64,000 nt of DNA from Gemmatimonas sp. (GCA_025361705.1 JANYJW010000012.1:1-64000); one strand, 5' to 3'; positions 51,450-61,175 are shown, counted from the first letter of the stretch. Numbers and translations are program-made. The notes: generated by a model not told the origin, from the sequence alone.

Positions 51450-53157
51450 CACCAAAGTCGTCGTCGACCCGATCACCCGCATCGAAGGGCACCTGCGCAT
51501 CGAGGTGCAGGCCGACGCGGGCAAGATCAGCGGGTCGTGGGCCACGGCCACCATGTTCCGCGGCATCGAGACCATCATGACGGGGCGCGACCCGCGCGAC
51601 GCCTGGGCATTCACCCAGCGCATCTGCGGTGTCTGCACGACGGTGCACGCCATTGCCTCGTGCCGAGCGGTGGAAGACGCGCTGGACATCAAGGTGCCGG
51701 CCAACGCCAACATCATCCGCAACCTGGTCCACGGCATGCAGTACATCCAGGACCACGTGATCCACTTCTATCACCTGCACGCGCTCGACTGGGTGGATGT
51801 GGTGAGTGCCGTGGGCGCCGACCCCGACAAGGCGGCGGCGCTTGCCAAGTCGCTCTCGCCGTGGCCGAACAACGACGCGGCGCATTTCCGCGCCGTGCAG
51901 GCGCGCCTCAAGAAGTTCGTTGGCTCGGGGCAGCTGGGCATCTTCGCCAACGGCTACTGGGGCCATCCGGCCTACAAGCTGCCGCCCGAAGCGAACCTCA
52001 TGGCCGTCTCGCATTATCTGGAGGCGCTCGACTGGCAGCGCGACGTCATCCGCCTGCACACGGTGTTTGGCGGCAAGAACCCACACCCGAACTTCCTCGT
52101 CGGCGGCATGGCAAGCGCCATCAACCTCGACGAGACGGCAACCATCAATGCCGTGCGCCTCGCCGACGTCATGGGCATGATCAAGAAGGCGAAGGATTTC
52201 GTCGAGCAGGTCTACTGGCCCGACCTCGTCGCCATCGCCTCGTTCTACAAGGACTGGGGCGCGATTGGCGGCGGCGTCCCGAACTTCCTGGCCTGCGGCG
52301 AGTTCCCGGAGTCCGATCCGCGCGACCTGAAGTCGCTCTACTTTCCGCGCGGCATCATCATGGGGAAGGACCTCTCGACAGTGCACGAGTACGACCACAA
52401 GAAGGTCGCCGAGTACATCAACTCGTCGTGGTATACGTACGAGGGTGGCGACGACAAGGGGCTGCATCCGTGGGACGGCGAGACGACGCCGAAGTACACG
52501 GGCCCCAAGGCGCCATACGAGTACCTGCAGGGTGAAAAGAAGTACACGTGGATGAAGGCGCCGCGGTACGAGGGCAAGGCGATGCAGGTGGGGCCGCTGG
52601 CCCGCATGCTCGTCGGCTACGCCTCGGGCCACGCCGACATCAAGGCGCTGGTGGGCGAAGCGCTCGGCAAGCTCAAGGTGGGTCCCGAAGTGCTCTTCTC
52701 CACGCTTGGCCGCACCGCGGCCCGCGGCATCGAGACGGTGCTGCTGGCCGGCAAGATGGAGGGCTGGATGAACCAGCTGCTCGCCAACGTGAAGGCGGGG
52801 CAGGTGGCCACGTTCACCAAGGACAAGTGGGATCCCAAGACGTGGCCCAAGAAGGCGCAGGGCTACGGCTACCTGGACGCGCCGCGCGGCGCACTGGGGC
52901 ACTGGGTGCAGATCGAGGATGAGAAGATCGCCCGCTACCAGTGCGTGGTGCCCAGCACGTGGAACTGTTCGCCGCGTGATGCGCAGGGCCAGATGGGCGC
53001 GTACGAGGCGGCGCTGGTGGACAACCATCCGCTCGCCCGGCCCGACCAACCGCTCGAGATCCTGCGCACCATCCACTCCTTCGATCCGTGCCTCGCGTGC
53101 GGCGTGCACGTGCTCGACGCTGACGGTGGCCTGCTCGCGGAGGTCAAGGTCCAATGA
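51442..53157 (+). CDS. hyaB: [NiFe]-hydrogenase large subunit
   Basis: 571 residues from the ATG at 51442, overlapping the small subunit stop (ATGGCTAG). The four NiFe ligands are in RICGVCTTVHA (Cys62, Cys65) and DPCLACGVH (Cys550, Cys553). The 15 residues after His556 are the tail removed by the maturation endopeptidase once nickel is in place, so that protease gene two loci downstream fits. ITRIEGHLRIEV near the start is typical. With the small subunit it oxidises H2 on the periplasmic side after Tat export as a folded pair. Confidence 0.95.
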   Translation: MASTKVVVDPITRIEGHLRIEVQADAGKISGSWATATMFRGIETIMTGRDPRDAWAFTQRICGVCTTVHAIASCRAVEDALDIKVPANANIIRNLVHGMQYIQDHVIHFYHLHALDWVDVVSAVGADPDKAAALAKSLSPWPNNDAAHFRAVQARLKKFVGSGQLGIFANGYWGHPAYKLPPEANLMAVSHYLEALDWQRDVIRLHTVFGGKNPHPNFLVGGMASAINLDETATINAVRLADVMGMIKKAKDFVEQVYWPDLVAIASFYKDWGAIGGGVPNFLACGEFPESDPRDLKSLYFPRGIIMGKDLSTVHEYDHKKVAEYINSSWYTYEGGDDKGLHPWDGETTPKYTGPKAPYEYLQGEKKYTWMKAPRYEGKAMQVGPLARMLVGYASGHADIKALVGEALGKLKVGPEVLFSTLGRTAARGIETVLLAGKMEGWMNQLLANVKAGQVATFTKDKWDPKTWPKKAQGYGYLDAPRGALGHWVQIEDEKIARYQCVVPSTWNCSPRDAQGQMGAYEAALVDNHPLARPDQPLEILRTIHSFDPCLACGVHVLDADGGLLAEVKVQ

Positions 53158-53966
53158 CCACCGGCACGCCCAGACCGCCGGTCCGGCTGCCGTGGTTTGA
53201 TGTGCGGCTGCCGCGGATGCGCGGTGACATCACCTGGATCTACCTGTGGGGGGCGCCGCTGCGCGTCTCGCACTGGCTCGCCGCGCTGAGTCTTGTCGTG
53301 CTCTTCTTCACCGGGCTCTTCATCAGCTTCCCGGTCTGGACCAGCGCGGGCGAGGCGAGCAGTCACTTCCTGATGGCGCGATTCCGTTTTACGCACTTCC
53401 TTGCCGCGACGGTGATCGTCTTTGCCGGCATCATCCGCGTATACTGGCTCTTCGCGGGCAATCAGTTTGAGCGGTGGCCCGCGCTGTGGCCATTTACGCG
53501 GCGCAACGTGCACCACATGTTCCTGATGCTGAAGTCGTACGCGACGCTGGATCCCAAGATCCAGCCGCACTTCGTGGGGCACAACCCGCTCGCTCAGGTC
53601 GCGTACACACTCATCTACCTGGGAACGACCGTGATGATGGTCACGGGGTTCACGATGTACGGGCAGGCGAACCCGGGCGGGTTCTTCTACACGCTCTTCA
53701 CCTGGGTGCCCGGAATGCTCGGCGGACTTCAGGGCGTGCGTGTCCTGCATCATACGGTGGCATGGCTCTATCCGATCTTCTTCTCCATTCACATCTACCT
53801 CGCCATCCGCGCCGATTACATCGAGCGGGCGGGCGTGGTGTCGTCGATGCTGACGGGCGGGCGCTTCGTGATGTCGCACGAGGAGTTCGAGGACTGCGAC
53901 CTGGGCGACCATCCGTCGGTGCCGTGGCACACGGGCGAGCATCCGACGTGGGTCAAACCGCAGTAA
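53154..53966 (+). CDS. hyaC: Ni/Fe-hydrogenase b-type cytochrome subunit
   Basis: 270 residues, overlapping the large subunit by 4 bp (ATGA). Four hydrophobic helices: WLAALSLVVLFFTGLFISF, FLAATVIVFAGIIRVYWLF, VAYTLIYLGTTVMMVTGFT and WLYPIFFSIHIYLAI. Heme-binding histidines are in RVSHWL, RFTHFL, VLHHTVAW and SIHIYL. It takes electrons from the distal cluster of the small subunit and reduces quinone. Presence of this subunit supports a respiratory uptake role. Confidence 0.92.
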   Translation: MTTGTPRPPVRLPWFDVRLPRMRGDITWIYLWGAPLRVSHWLAALSLVVLFFTGLFISFPVWTSAGEASSHFLMARFRFTHFLAATVIVFAGIIRVYWLFAGNQFERWPALWPFTRRNVHHMFLMLKSYATLDPKIQPHFVGHNPLAQVAYTLIYLGTTVMMVTGFTMYGQANPGGFFYTLFTWVPGMLGGLQGVRVLHHTVAWLYPIFFSIHIYLAIRADYIERAGVVSSMLTGGRFVMSHEEFEDCDLGDHPSVPWHTGEHPTWVKPQ

Positions 53967-54475
53967 TCGCCGTTGGTAGTCCCGTCATGGGTGATGACGG
54001 GCTCGGCCTGCATGTGCTCGCGCGCCTGCAGGCCGAGTGGATGTTCGACGAGGCGGTGCTCCTCATCGACGGCGGCACGTGGGGCATGAAGCTGCTGCCC
54101 GACATCGAGGACGCCGGCCGGTTGATGTTCCTGGACGCGATCAATACAGTGCGGCATCCTCCGGGCACCGTGCTGCTGCTGGAAAAGGACGAGATTCCGC
54201 TGATCACCGACCACAACAAGCTCTCGCCGCACCAGGTGGGGCTGCAGGAAGTGATGGCGGTGTCGGAGTTCCGCGGCACGCTGCCGGCCGACACCTGCGC
54301 CGTGGGCGTCGTGCCGCTCACCATCGACCTCGCGACGGAGCTGTCGCCCGTGGTGCTGGCCGGCGTCGACGCGTGCATCGAGCGCGTCATCGCGCGGCTG
54401 CGCGCGTGGGGGCACACCTGCACGCCGCGCGACGCGCAGCGCGCGGTTCCCGGCGAGGCGTCCGTCGGTGCATGA
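53948..54475 (+). CDS. hyaD: Hydrogenase maturation endopeptidase
   Basis: 175 residues from a GTG at 53948, overlapping cytochrome b by 19 bp. The start AVIAVGSPVMGDDGLGLHVL holds the conserved Gly-x-x-x-x-x-Asp-Asp(Glu) nickel-sensing site near residue 15, and LLIDGGTWGMKLLPDIEDAG and LFLDAINT carry the second acidic ligand. Family members clip the large-subunit tail after the histidine of the last motif. The usual GNxxxxDEG pattern reads GSPVMGDDG here, a tolerated variation. Confidence 0.9.
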   Translation: MGQTAVIAVGSPVMGDDGLGLHVLARLQAEWMFDEAVLLIDGGTWGMKLLPDIEDAGRLMFLDAINTVRHPPGTVLLLEKDEIPLITDHNKLSPHQVGLQEVMAVSEFRGTLPADTCAVGVVPLTIDLATELSPVVLAGVDACIERVIARLRAWGHTCTPRDAQRAVPGEASVGA

Positions 54476-54728
54476 ACTGAGCCTCGCCATCGAGATCGGC
54501 CGCCTCGTGGAGGAGAAGCTGGGCGCGGACGTGTCGCGGTGCGTGTCGGTAGGCGTCGAGGTCGGTGTGGCAAGCGGGGTGGAGCCGTCGGCGCTGGAGT
54601 TCTGCCTGGAGGCGGTGTTCAGCCATCCGCCGTGGAACGGGGCCAAGGCCGTGCTCTCGAGTCCCCCCGGTGACATCTTTCAGGTCACCTGGTTCGAGAT
54701 CGAGGACGATGACAGTCCGGAAGATTGA
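54468..54728 (+). CDS. hypA: HypA-like nickel chaperone lacking the zinc domain
   Basis: 86 residues from a GTG at 54468 (GTGCATGA overlap with the protease stop). It starts MHELSLAIEIGRLVEEKL; His2 and Glu3 are the known nickel-binding residues of HypA. The core VSVGVEVGVASGVEPSALEF fits HypA, but the zinc-ribbon segment with two CxxC pairs is missing. The chain goes from AVLSSPPGD directly to the final strand, so it is about 25-30 residues shorter than usual. The reading frame is intact and overlaps hypB, so this is a real gene, not a broken one. Confidence 0.82.
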   Translation: MHELSLAIEIGRLVEEKLGADVSRCVSVGVEVGVASGVEPSALEFCLEAVFSHPPWNGAKAVLSSPPGDIFQVTWFEIEDDDSPED

Positions 54729-55377
54729 AATCCGCGAGCGCGTCATGGCGCGCAACGATGAACTGGCTGCGCAGGTGCGCGCGCGGCTCGCTGGGCACGG
54801 CATCACGGCGCTCAACCTCATGTCGTCGCCCGGCGCGGGCAAGACCACCCTGCTCGAGCGCACGCTCGCTGAACTCGGCGAGCCGCTCGACATGGCCGTC
54901 GTGGCCGGCGACTGCCAGACGCAGAACGACGCGGACCGGCTGGCGGTGCACACGGGGCGCCTGGTGCAGGCGATCGTCACCGGGGGTGCCTGCCATCTGG
55001 ATGCGCTGCAGGTCAACGACGCGCTCGATCACCTCGACCTCGCGGCCACGCGGCTGCTCATCATCGAGAACGTCGGCAACCTGGTGTGTCCGGCCAGCTG
55101 GGATCTTGGCGAGCAGGCGCGCGTGGTGCTCTTCACCGTGACGGAAGGTGAAGACAAGCCGCTCAAGTACCCCAGGATGTTCGAGAAGGCCGACTGGGTG
55201 GTGCTGACCAAGACCGACCTGCTGCCATATGTGCCATTCGACATCGATGTTGCCGAGCGGAACTGCCTGCAGGTGAATCCGGCGCTGCGGTTCATGCGCG
55301 TCTCGGCGACAACGGGCGATGGGCTGAGCGAGTGGTTCGCGTTTCTTCGCTCGGTCACGCCGCTGGCCGCGTCCTGA
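54709..55377 (+). CDS. hypB: Hydrogenase nickel incorporation GTPase HypB
   Basis: 222 residues from the ATG at 54709, overlapping hypA by 20 bp. P-loop SSPGAGKTTLLERT (about 38-51), AVVAGDCQTQNDADR, the metal site GGACHLDA, LIIENVGNLVCP and TKTDLLPYVPF. It uses GTP hydrolysis to help load nickel into the large subunit. It lacks both the histidine-rich N-terminus of storage-type HypB and the CxxCGC N-terminal site of E. coli HypB. Only the G-domain metal site remains. Confidence 0.92.
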   Translation: MTVRKIEIRERVMARNDELAAQVRARLAGHGITALNLMSSPGAGKTTLLERTLAELGEPLDMAVVAGDCQTQNDADRLAVHTGRLVQAIVTGGACHLDALQVNDALDHLDLAATRLLIIENVGNLVCPASWDLGEQARVVLFTVTEGEDKPLKYPRMFEKADWVVLTKTDLLPYVPFDIDVAERNCLQVNPALRFMRVSATTGDGLSEWFAFLRSVTPLAAS

Positions 55378-57665
55378 TGTCTGCCGCCCCGCCCATGGTG
55401 GCGCGGTTGCTGCGCGTCACCGGCGTGGTGCAGGGCGTGGGCTTCCGCCCGTTCGTGCATCGGCTGGCGGTGCGGCTCTCGCTCGCCGGCTGGGTGCGCA
55501 ACGCGGCCGGAACCGTGGAAATCCACCTCGAAGGCGCGCCCGACAGCCTCGACGAGTTTGCACGCGTGCTGCACGCCGAAGCGCCGCCCGTGGCGCGCAT
55601 CGAAGGCGTCGCATCGATGCACGCCGAGGCCCTGGGCGCCGACGGCTTTGCAATTGCCGACAGCGTGGATGCCGACACCCTGCGTCCCGTGCCGCCCGAC
55701 ATCGGTGTCTGTGCCGCGTGCGAGACGGAGTTGTTTGACGCGGACAACCGGCGCTTTCGACATCCGTTCATCACGTGCACCGACTGCGGGCCACGCTACA
55801 CCATCATCGACAGCCTGCCTTACGATCGCGAGCGCACCTCGATGAAGGCGTTCGCCTGCTGCCCGCAATGCGCGGCGGAGTATGCCGCGCCGGACGACCG
55901 GCGTTTTCACGCCGAGACCGTCGCGTGCCCTGCGTGCGGACCGCGCGTCTGGTGTGAGGGCCTGCACGGCGAGGGGCGCGCCGATGGCGAGACGGCCATT
56001 CTGCTTGCGGCCACGGCGCTGCACATGGGCGCGGTTGTTGCTGTGCGCGGACTGGGCGGCTTCCACCTGGCCGTCGACGCCACCAATGATGCGGCCATTC
56101 GTCGCCTGCGCGAGCGCAAGCGCCGCGACGCCAAGCCGCTGGCGGTGATGGTGCGTTGCGTGGCCGACGCCCGCCGACTAGCCGAGGTGAGTGCGCGCGA
56201 AGAGGTGGCGCTGCTGTCGAGCGCGCGTCCCATTGTGCTGTTGCAACCGCGGGCCGAGACGCGGCTGGCGGCTTCGCTGGCGCCGGGACTCGACCGCGTC
56301 GGCGTGATGCTGGCATACACGCCGCTGCACCACCTGCTGCTCGAGGCCGCCGACCGGCCGCTCGTGATGACGAGCGGCAACTTGAGCGAGGAGCCGATTG
56401 CGATTGGCCTCGACGAGGGGCGCGAGCGGCTGCGGCCGCTGGTCGACCTGTTCCTGCTGCATGACCGCGACATCCTCTCGCGCTGCGACGACTCGGTGGT
56501 GCGTCTGGCGGGCGCGCACGACATCCTCATGCGCCGCGCGCGCGGTCACGCGCCGGCTCCACTGCGACTGCCGGTGGCGTCGCCGCAGCCGCTCATTGCC
56601 GTGGGGCCGCATCTCAAGAACACGTTCACGCTCGTGCGCGACGACCAGGCCTTTGTGAGCCCGCACATCGGCGACCTCGAGGGGCTGGAGGCGCTCGACC
56701 ACTGGTCGCAGGCGTACGCACGCTATCGCGCCCTCTTCCGTGTCGAGCCGACGGTGGCCGTGCGCGACCTGCATCCGGGCTATCTCTCGACGCGTCTCGC
56801 CGAGGAACTCGGCCTGGCGCGCGTTTTCACCGTGCAGCATCACCACGCGCACATCGCCGCGGTGGCTGCCGAACACGGCGTCACGACGCCAGTGGTAGGC
56901 GTGGCCTTCGACGGCACGGGGTACGGCGATGACGGCCACGTGTGGGGCGCCGAAGTGCTCGTGTGCGATCTCGCGGGGTACCGCCGCGCGGCGCAGCTCG
57001 CGTACGTCGGCCTTCCCGGCGGCGATCTCGCCGCGCGCGAGCCGTGGCGCGTGGCACTCGGCTACGAGGCGCTGACCGGTGGCACGTCGCCGGCGTTTGC
57101 GCTGGCGTACTACGGCATTCCCCTCGAGATGCGCACGTTGGTCACGCAGCAGTTGACGCAGGGCGTCAACACGCCCATGGCGTCGTCGATGGGCCGGCTG
57201 TTCGACGCGGCCGCGGCGGTGCTTGGCGTGCGGCGCCACGCATCGTTCGAAGGCCAGGCCGCCATGGAGCTCGAAGCGCTGGCGGGCGATCTCCCTGCCG
57301 AGCCGCTGCCGTTTCCGGTGCGTGATGTCGATGGCCGCCTGGTGCTCGATCCGGTCCCGCTGCTCTCGGCGCTCGGCGAGGGTCGGCGGCACGGCGCCGA
57401 CGTGGCGCGCCTTGCCGCGCGCTTTCATGAGAGCGTGGCCGAGACGGCGGCGGTGGTTGCGCGCCGCGTGGCCCATGACGCCGGGCTCGACACGGTGGCG
57501 CTGGGTGGTGGCGCGTTCCAGAACGTGCGGCTGCTGCTGGGCATCGAGCGGCGGCTCGTGGCAGCGGGGCTTCACGTGCTTGTGCCGCGCCTCCTCGGCC
57601 CCAACGACGGCGCCGTCAGCTACGGACAAGCCGCGGTGGCCGCGTGGCGGTTGTCGCACGAGTAG
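55377..57665 (+). CDS. hypF: Carbamoyltransferase HypF
   Basis: 762 residues from the ATG at 55377, overlapping the hypB stop (TGATG). Order: acylphosphatase domain (VVQGVGFRPFVHRLA), two zinc-finger pairs (CAACETELFD, CTDCGPRYT, CCPQCAAEY, CPACGPR), YrdC-like domain (GAVVAVRGLGGFHLAVDA), and the Kae1-like carbamoyl-transfer domain with HHHAHIAAV and FDGTGYGDDGHVWGAE. It transfers a carbamoyl group from carbamoyl phosphate to the C-terminal cysteine of HypE, a first step to the cyanide ligands. All motifs are present. Confidence 0.95.
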   Translation: MSAAPPMVARLLRVTGVVQGVGFRPFVHRLAVRLSLAGWVRNAAGTVEIHLEGAPDSLDEFARVLHAEAPPVARIEGVASMHAEALGADGFAIADSVDADTLRPVPPDIGVCAACETELFDADNRRFRHPFITCTDCGPRYTIIDSLPYDRERTSMKAFACCPQCAAEYAAPDDRRFHAETVACPACGPRVWCEGLHGEGRADGETAILLAATALHMGAVVAVRGLGGFHLAVDATNDAAIRRLRERKRRDAKPLAVMVRCVADARRLAEVSAREEVALLSSARPIVLLQPRAETRLAASLAPGLDRVGVMLAYTPLHHLLLEAADRPLVMTSGNLSEEPIAIGLDEGRERLRPLVDLFLLHDRDILSRCDDSVVRLAGAHDILMRRARGHAPAPLRLPVASPQPLIAVGPHLKNTFTLVRDDQAFVSPHIGDLEGLEALDHWSQAYARYRALFRVEPTVAVRDLHPGYLSTRLAEELGLARVFTVQHHHAHIAAVAAEHGVTTPVVGVAFDGTGYGDDGHVWGAEVLVCDLAGYRRAAQLAYVGLPGGDLAAREPWRVALGYEALTGGTSPAFALAYYGIPLEMRTLVTQQLTQGVNTPMASSMGRLFDAAAAVLGVRRHASFEGQAAMELEALAGDLPAEPLPFPVRDVDGRLVLDPVPLLSALGEGRRHGADVARLAARFHESVAETAAVVARRVAHDAGLDTVALGGGAFQNVRLLLGIERRLVAAGLHVLVPRLLGPNDGAVSYGQAAVAAWRLSHE

Positions 57666-57732
57666 CGGGCCGGTATCGTCTCTTGTCGCTCCCCTCCCGT
57701 CCCCCGTCCCTCGTCTCTCAGCCCCCCCACTC

Positions 57733-58026
57733 ATGTGCCTAGGCATCCCCGGCAAGATCCAGAGCATCCGTGATGACACCGGACTCACCATGGGTGTCGT
57801 CGACTTCGGCGGCGTTCGCCGCGACGTCTGCCTGCAGTACGTCGCCGACGAGGTGGCAGTGGGGGACTATGTGATCGTGCATGTCGGCTTCGCGATCACG
57901 CGCGTGGACGAGGACGAAGCCAGGCGCACCTTTGAGGTGCTCAAGGAAATGAGCCAGCTCGAGGAACTCGAGTGGATGGCCGAGGTTGCCGACGAGTCGC
58001 TCAAGCGCGTCGGAGACGTGACGTGA
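57733..58026 (+). CDS. hypC: Hydrogenase maturation chaperone HypC
   Basis: 97 residues starting MCLGIPGKI, the invariant HypC N-terminus in which Cys2 binds iron and HypD. A 67-bp pyrimidine-rich gap separates it from hypF, the only large internal gap in the operon, so a second promoter or processing site is possible. The C-terminal helix ([15 protein letters not shown]) is typical. Its stop overlaps the hypD GTG (GTGA). Confidence 0.94.
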   Translation: MCLGIPGKIQSIRDDTGLTMGVVDFGGVRRDVCLQYVADEVAVGDYVIVHVGFAITRVDEDEARRTFEVLKEMSQLEELEWMAEVADESLKRVGDVT

Positions 58027-59138
58027 AGTACCTCGCAGAGTACCGCGACGCGGGCATCGCCCGCACGTTGATTGCCCGCATTCGCGACTCGGCGACGCGA
58101 CCGTGGACGCTGATGGAGGTGTGCGGCGGGCAGACGCACACCATCGTGCGGCAGGGACTCGACGAGCTGCTCGAGGGCGCGGTGGAGATGATCCACGGGC
58201 CCGGCTGCCCCGTGTGCGTCACGCCGCTCGAGCAGATTGACAAGGCGCTGGCCATCGCGGCGCGCCCGGGCGTGATCTTCACGTCGTTCGGTGACATGCT
58301 GCGCGTGCCCGGCAGCGCGTGCGATCTGCAGCAGGTGCGCGCGCGCGGCGGCGACGTGAAGGTGGTGTATTCACCGCTCGACGCGCTGGCGCTGGCGCAG
58401 AAGCATCCCGACAGGGAAGTCGTCTTTTTCGCCGTTGGGTTCGAGACGACGGCGCCGGCCAACGCGATGGCGGTATTCCGCGCGCGGGCACTGGGTGTCA
58501 AGAATTTCAGCGTGCTGGTGTCGCACGTGACGGTGCCGCCGGCGATCACCGCAATCCTCGAGGCACCCGACAACCGTGTGCAGGGCTTTCTCGCGGCGGG
58601 CCACGTCTGCGCCGTGATGGGGTGGGAGGAGTACGAGCCGATCTCCGCCAGGTACAAGGTGCCGATCATCGTGACCGGCTTCGAGCCGGTGGATATTCTC
58701 GAAGGCATCGCGATGGCGGTCGCGCAGCTCGAAGCGGGGCGACACGAGGTGGAGAACCAGTACGTGCGTTCGGTGCGGCGGCAGGGCACGCCGCCGGCGC
58801 GCGCGCTCGTGGAGCAGGTGTTCGAGCTCACCAATCGGCAGTGGCGCGGCATCGGCGAGATTCCGATGAGCGGCCTTGCGTTGCGCAAGGAATTCGCGGC
58901 GTACGACGCCGAACGCCGGTTCGGCGTGGAGGGCCTGAAGGTGACGGAACCCGCGGCGTGCCGAGCGGGCGACGTACTGACCGGGCGCATCAAGCCGCCG
59001 CAGTGCGCGGCGTTCGGTGGGGCCTGCACGCCCGATCGACCCCTGGGCGCCCCGATGGTGTCCACCGAGGGGGCGTGCTCGGCGTATTACAACCTCGCCA
59101 AGTACCGGATGGCCGATGCCGGGGAGGGCACGTCGTGA
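58023..59138 (+). CDS. hypD: Hydrogenase maturation protein HypD
   Basis: 371 residues from a GTG at 58023. Conserved cysteine motifs: [11 protein letters not shown] near residue 33, [10 protein letters not shown] near 60, [12 protein letters not shown], and the C-terminal cluster ([30 protein letters not shown]) holding a [4Fe-4S] centre. Together with HypC it is the scaffold on which Fe(CN)2CO is built. Stop overlaps the hypE start. Confidence 0.95.
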   Translation: MKYLAEYRDAGIARTLIARIRDSATRPWTLMEVCGGQTHTIVRQGLDELLEGAVEMIHGPGCPVCVTPLEQIDKALAIAARPGVIFTSFGDMLRVPGSACDLQQVRARGGDVKVVYSPLDALALAQKHPDREVVFFAVGFETTAPANAMAVFRARALGVKNFSVLVSHVTVPPAITAILEAPDNRVQGFLAAGHVCAVMGWEEYEPISARYKVPIIVTGFEPVDILEGIAMAVAQLEAGRHEVENQYVRSVRRQGTPPARALVEQVFELTNRQWRGIGEIPMSGLALRKEFAAYDAERRFGVEGLKVTEPAACRAGDVLTGRIKPPQCAAFGGACTPDRPLGAPMVSTEGACSAYYNLAKYRMADAGEGTS

Positions 59139-60193
59139 GCGCCGTCGTGAATCCCGCGGCGCTCCAGTGTCCGGCGCCGCTCGATGCGGGCGACCGCGTG
59201 CAGTTGGGGCACGGCTCTGGTGGCCGGTTGAGCGCGCAGCTTGTGGCGCAGCACTTCCTGCCGCACTTCGAGAACCCGGCGCTCGCGCAGCTGGCGGACG
59301 CGTCGATTGTCAGCGTTGCGCTGGGCGATGTCGCCATCTCTACCGATTCGTTCGTCGTGCAGCCCCTGGAGTTTCCGGGTGGCAACATCGGGTCGCTGGC
59401 CGTGCATGGCACCCTCAACGACGTGTCGATGATGGGGGCGAGTCCCATCTGCCTCACCGCGGCGTTTGTGCTCGAGGAGGGGCTGTCGCTCGCTGTACTC
59501 GACCGCGTGGTCGCCGAGATGGCGCGCGCGTCGCGCGAGGCGGGCGTGCCGATTGTCGCCGGCGACACCAAGGTGGTGGAGCGCGGCAAGGCCGACGGGA
59601 TGTTTATCACTACCACGGGGCTCGGGGTGATCGACCCGAATTTTTGTCCGGGTCCGACACGCGCGCTGCCCGGCGACGCGGTGCTTGTCAGCGCGCCCAT
59701 TGCGCGGCACGGCATGGCCATCATGGCGGCGCGCGAGGGGCTGTCGTTCGAGAGTGCGATCACCAGCGACAGCGCCTGCCTGATTCCGCTCGTCAATGCG
59801 CTGCGCGTCCGCAAGGTGGATGTGCACGTGCTGCGCGACCCGACACGCGGCGGCGTGGCGAGCGCGCTCAACGAGATTGCGGCGGCGTCGGGGGTTGGCG
59901 TGGAGATCATCGAATCGGCGCTGCCCGTGCCGGCCGACGTGCGTGCCGCGTGCGAGATGCTGGGGCTCGATCCGCTCTACGTCGCCAATGAGGGGGTGCT
60001 GGTGGCCTTCGTGCCGGAGGCACAAGCCGCTGATGCGCTGCAGGCGCTGCGGTCGCACCCGCTGGGTGCGGAGGCCGTGCGCATCGGCACGGTCGTGGCC
60101 GCGCACCCGCGCCTCGTCGCGCTGCGCACGGCGCTCGGCGGCACGCGCGTCGTCGACCTGCTGCCTGGCGACCAGTTGCCGCGCATCTGCTAG
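59135..60193 (+). CDS. hypE: Hydrogenase maturation protein HypE
   Basis: 352 residues from a GTG at 59135. PurM-type ATPase with [41 protein letters not shown] and [15 protein letters not shown] near the nucleotide site. It ends PRIC, the carbamoylated cysteine that HypF modifies and that HypE then dehydrates to thiocyanate with ATP. End of the hyp core; a rhodanese gene follows after 74 bp. Confidence 0.95.
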   Translation: MSAVVNPAALQCPAPLDAGDRVQLGHGSGGRLSAQLVAQHFLPHFENPALAQLADASIVSVALGDVAISTDSFVVQPLEFPGGNIGSLAVHGTLNDVSMMGASPICLTAAFVLEEGLSLAVLDRVVAEMARASREAGVPIVAGDTKVVERGKADGMFITTTGLGVIDPNFCPGPTRALPGDAVLVSAPIARHGMAIMAAREGLSFESAITSDSACLIPLVNALRVRKVDVHVLRDPTRGGVASALNEIAAASGVGVEIIESALPVPADVRAACEMLGLDPLYVANEGVLVAFVPEAQAADALQALRSHPLGAEAVRIGTVVAAHPRLVALRTALGGTRVVDLLPGDQLPRIC

Positions 60194-60267
60194 CGGCGTT
60201 GGGGCGCCCCCTGTGCAGGGCGGGCGCCGGTGCGCAGTTTCCGTCCATCTCAATCACCGAGGGGAGT

Positions 60268-60627
60268 GTGGATCACGGACCGGGATTCCTGGCCATCGTC
60301 GACGCCACGCGGATGCGCGTCAAGGAGTGCACCATCGCCGAGGCGCAGGCGCGCGTCGCGGCGGGTGCGCGGCTCATTGACGTGCGTGAGCAGAGCGAGT
60401 GGGCGGCGGGCCACGTGGCGGGCGCCGAATATCTCGGCAAGGGCGTGATCGAACGCGACATCGAGGCGATGGTGCCCGACAAGGGCGCCGAGATCATTCT
60501 CTATTGCGGTGGCGGCTTTCGCTCGGTGCTCGCGGCCGACGCGCTGCAGCAGATGGGGTACACCGACGTGTGCTCAATGGCCGGGGGGTGGCGCGAGTGG
60601 GTTGCCCTGGGGGCGCCGGTTGCGTGA
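60268..60627 (+). CDS. Rhodanese-like sulfurtransferase
   Basis: 119 residues from a GTG at 60268 (GAGGGGAG lies just ahead; an earlier in-frame start at 60199 is less likely). One rhodanese domain: GARLIDVREQSEWAAGHVAG, EYLGKGVIER, and the catalytic loop LYCGGGFRSVLAADAL with the persulfide Cys near residue 80. It follows hypE on the same strand. A link to hydrogenase maturation, such as sulfur or cyanide handling, is possible but unproven; it may be only a neighbour. Confidence 0.85.
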   Translation: MDHGPGFLAIVDATRMRVKECTIAEAQARVAAGARLIDVREQSEWAAGHVAGAEYLGKGVIERDIEAMVPDKGAEIILYCGGGFRSVLAADALQQMGYTDVCSMAGGWREWVALGAPVA

Positions 60628-60703
60628 GGGCGTTCTTTGCCGGCGCCCCGCCCCGCATCACGGGTGACTGGACGCCGGGCGTGCGCACGTAGAAAATACC
60701 TTC

Positions 60704-61150
60704 ATGCCCAAGACCATTTTCGACCCAGCCGCCCGAGCCGCCCTCGCGGGCCGCATCGACCGCCTCGCAGCGACCACTCCCGCGCGCTGGGGCAAGTTCA
60801 CGGCGCCCCGCATGGTGGCGCACCTCATCGAGTCCGTGCGCATGGCGCTTGGCGACGTGACGGTGCGCCCGCGTCCGTCGGTCCTGAGCAACCGTGTGAT
60901 GCGGTATCTCGTCATTTACCTCATGCCGTGGCCCAAGGGCACGCCCACCGCACCCGAATTGCTCGCGCGCGCTCCCGACGCGTGGCCGTTGGACATCGCC
61001 GCACTGAAGAGCAACATCGACCGGGCGGCAGCCAATGGCCCGCGTGGCGCGTGGCAACCGCACCCCGCCTTCGGCGACATCTCGCCGGTCGACTGGGGCG
61101 TGCTCATCCACAAGCACGTCCACCATCATCTCACGCAGTTCGGCGTCTGA
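60704..61150 (+). CDS. DUF1569 (DinB-like fold) protein
   Basis: 148 residues. The motif HPAFGDISPVDWGVLIHKHV followed by HHHLTQFGV at the end is the signature of DUF1569, a DinB-like four-helix bundle with likely metal-binding histidines, including MVAHLIES near residue 40. Function unknown. It may be co-transcribed with the MscL-like gene 25 bp downstream. Confidence 0.85.
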   Translation: MPKTIFDPAARAALAGRIDRLAATTPARWGKFTAPRMVAHLIESVRMALGDVTVRPRPSVLSNRVMRYLVIYLMPWPKGTPTAPELLARAPDAWPLDIAALKSNIDRAAANGPRGAWQPHPAFGDISPVDWGVLIHKHVHHHLTQFGV

Positions 61151-61175
61151 TTTCCCCCATCACCCGGAGCGGATC

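Noticed and set aside
50923-53154. 743-codon minus-strand ORF across the hydrogenase genes
   Set aside because: The plus strand holds the complete, motif-perfect large and small subunits. The minus-strand frame has no recognisable domains.
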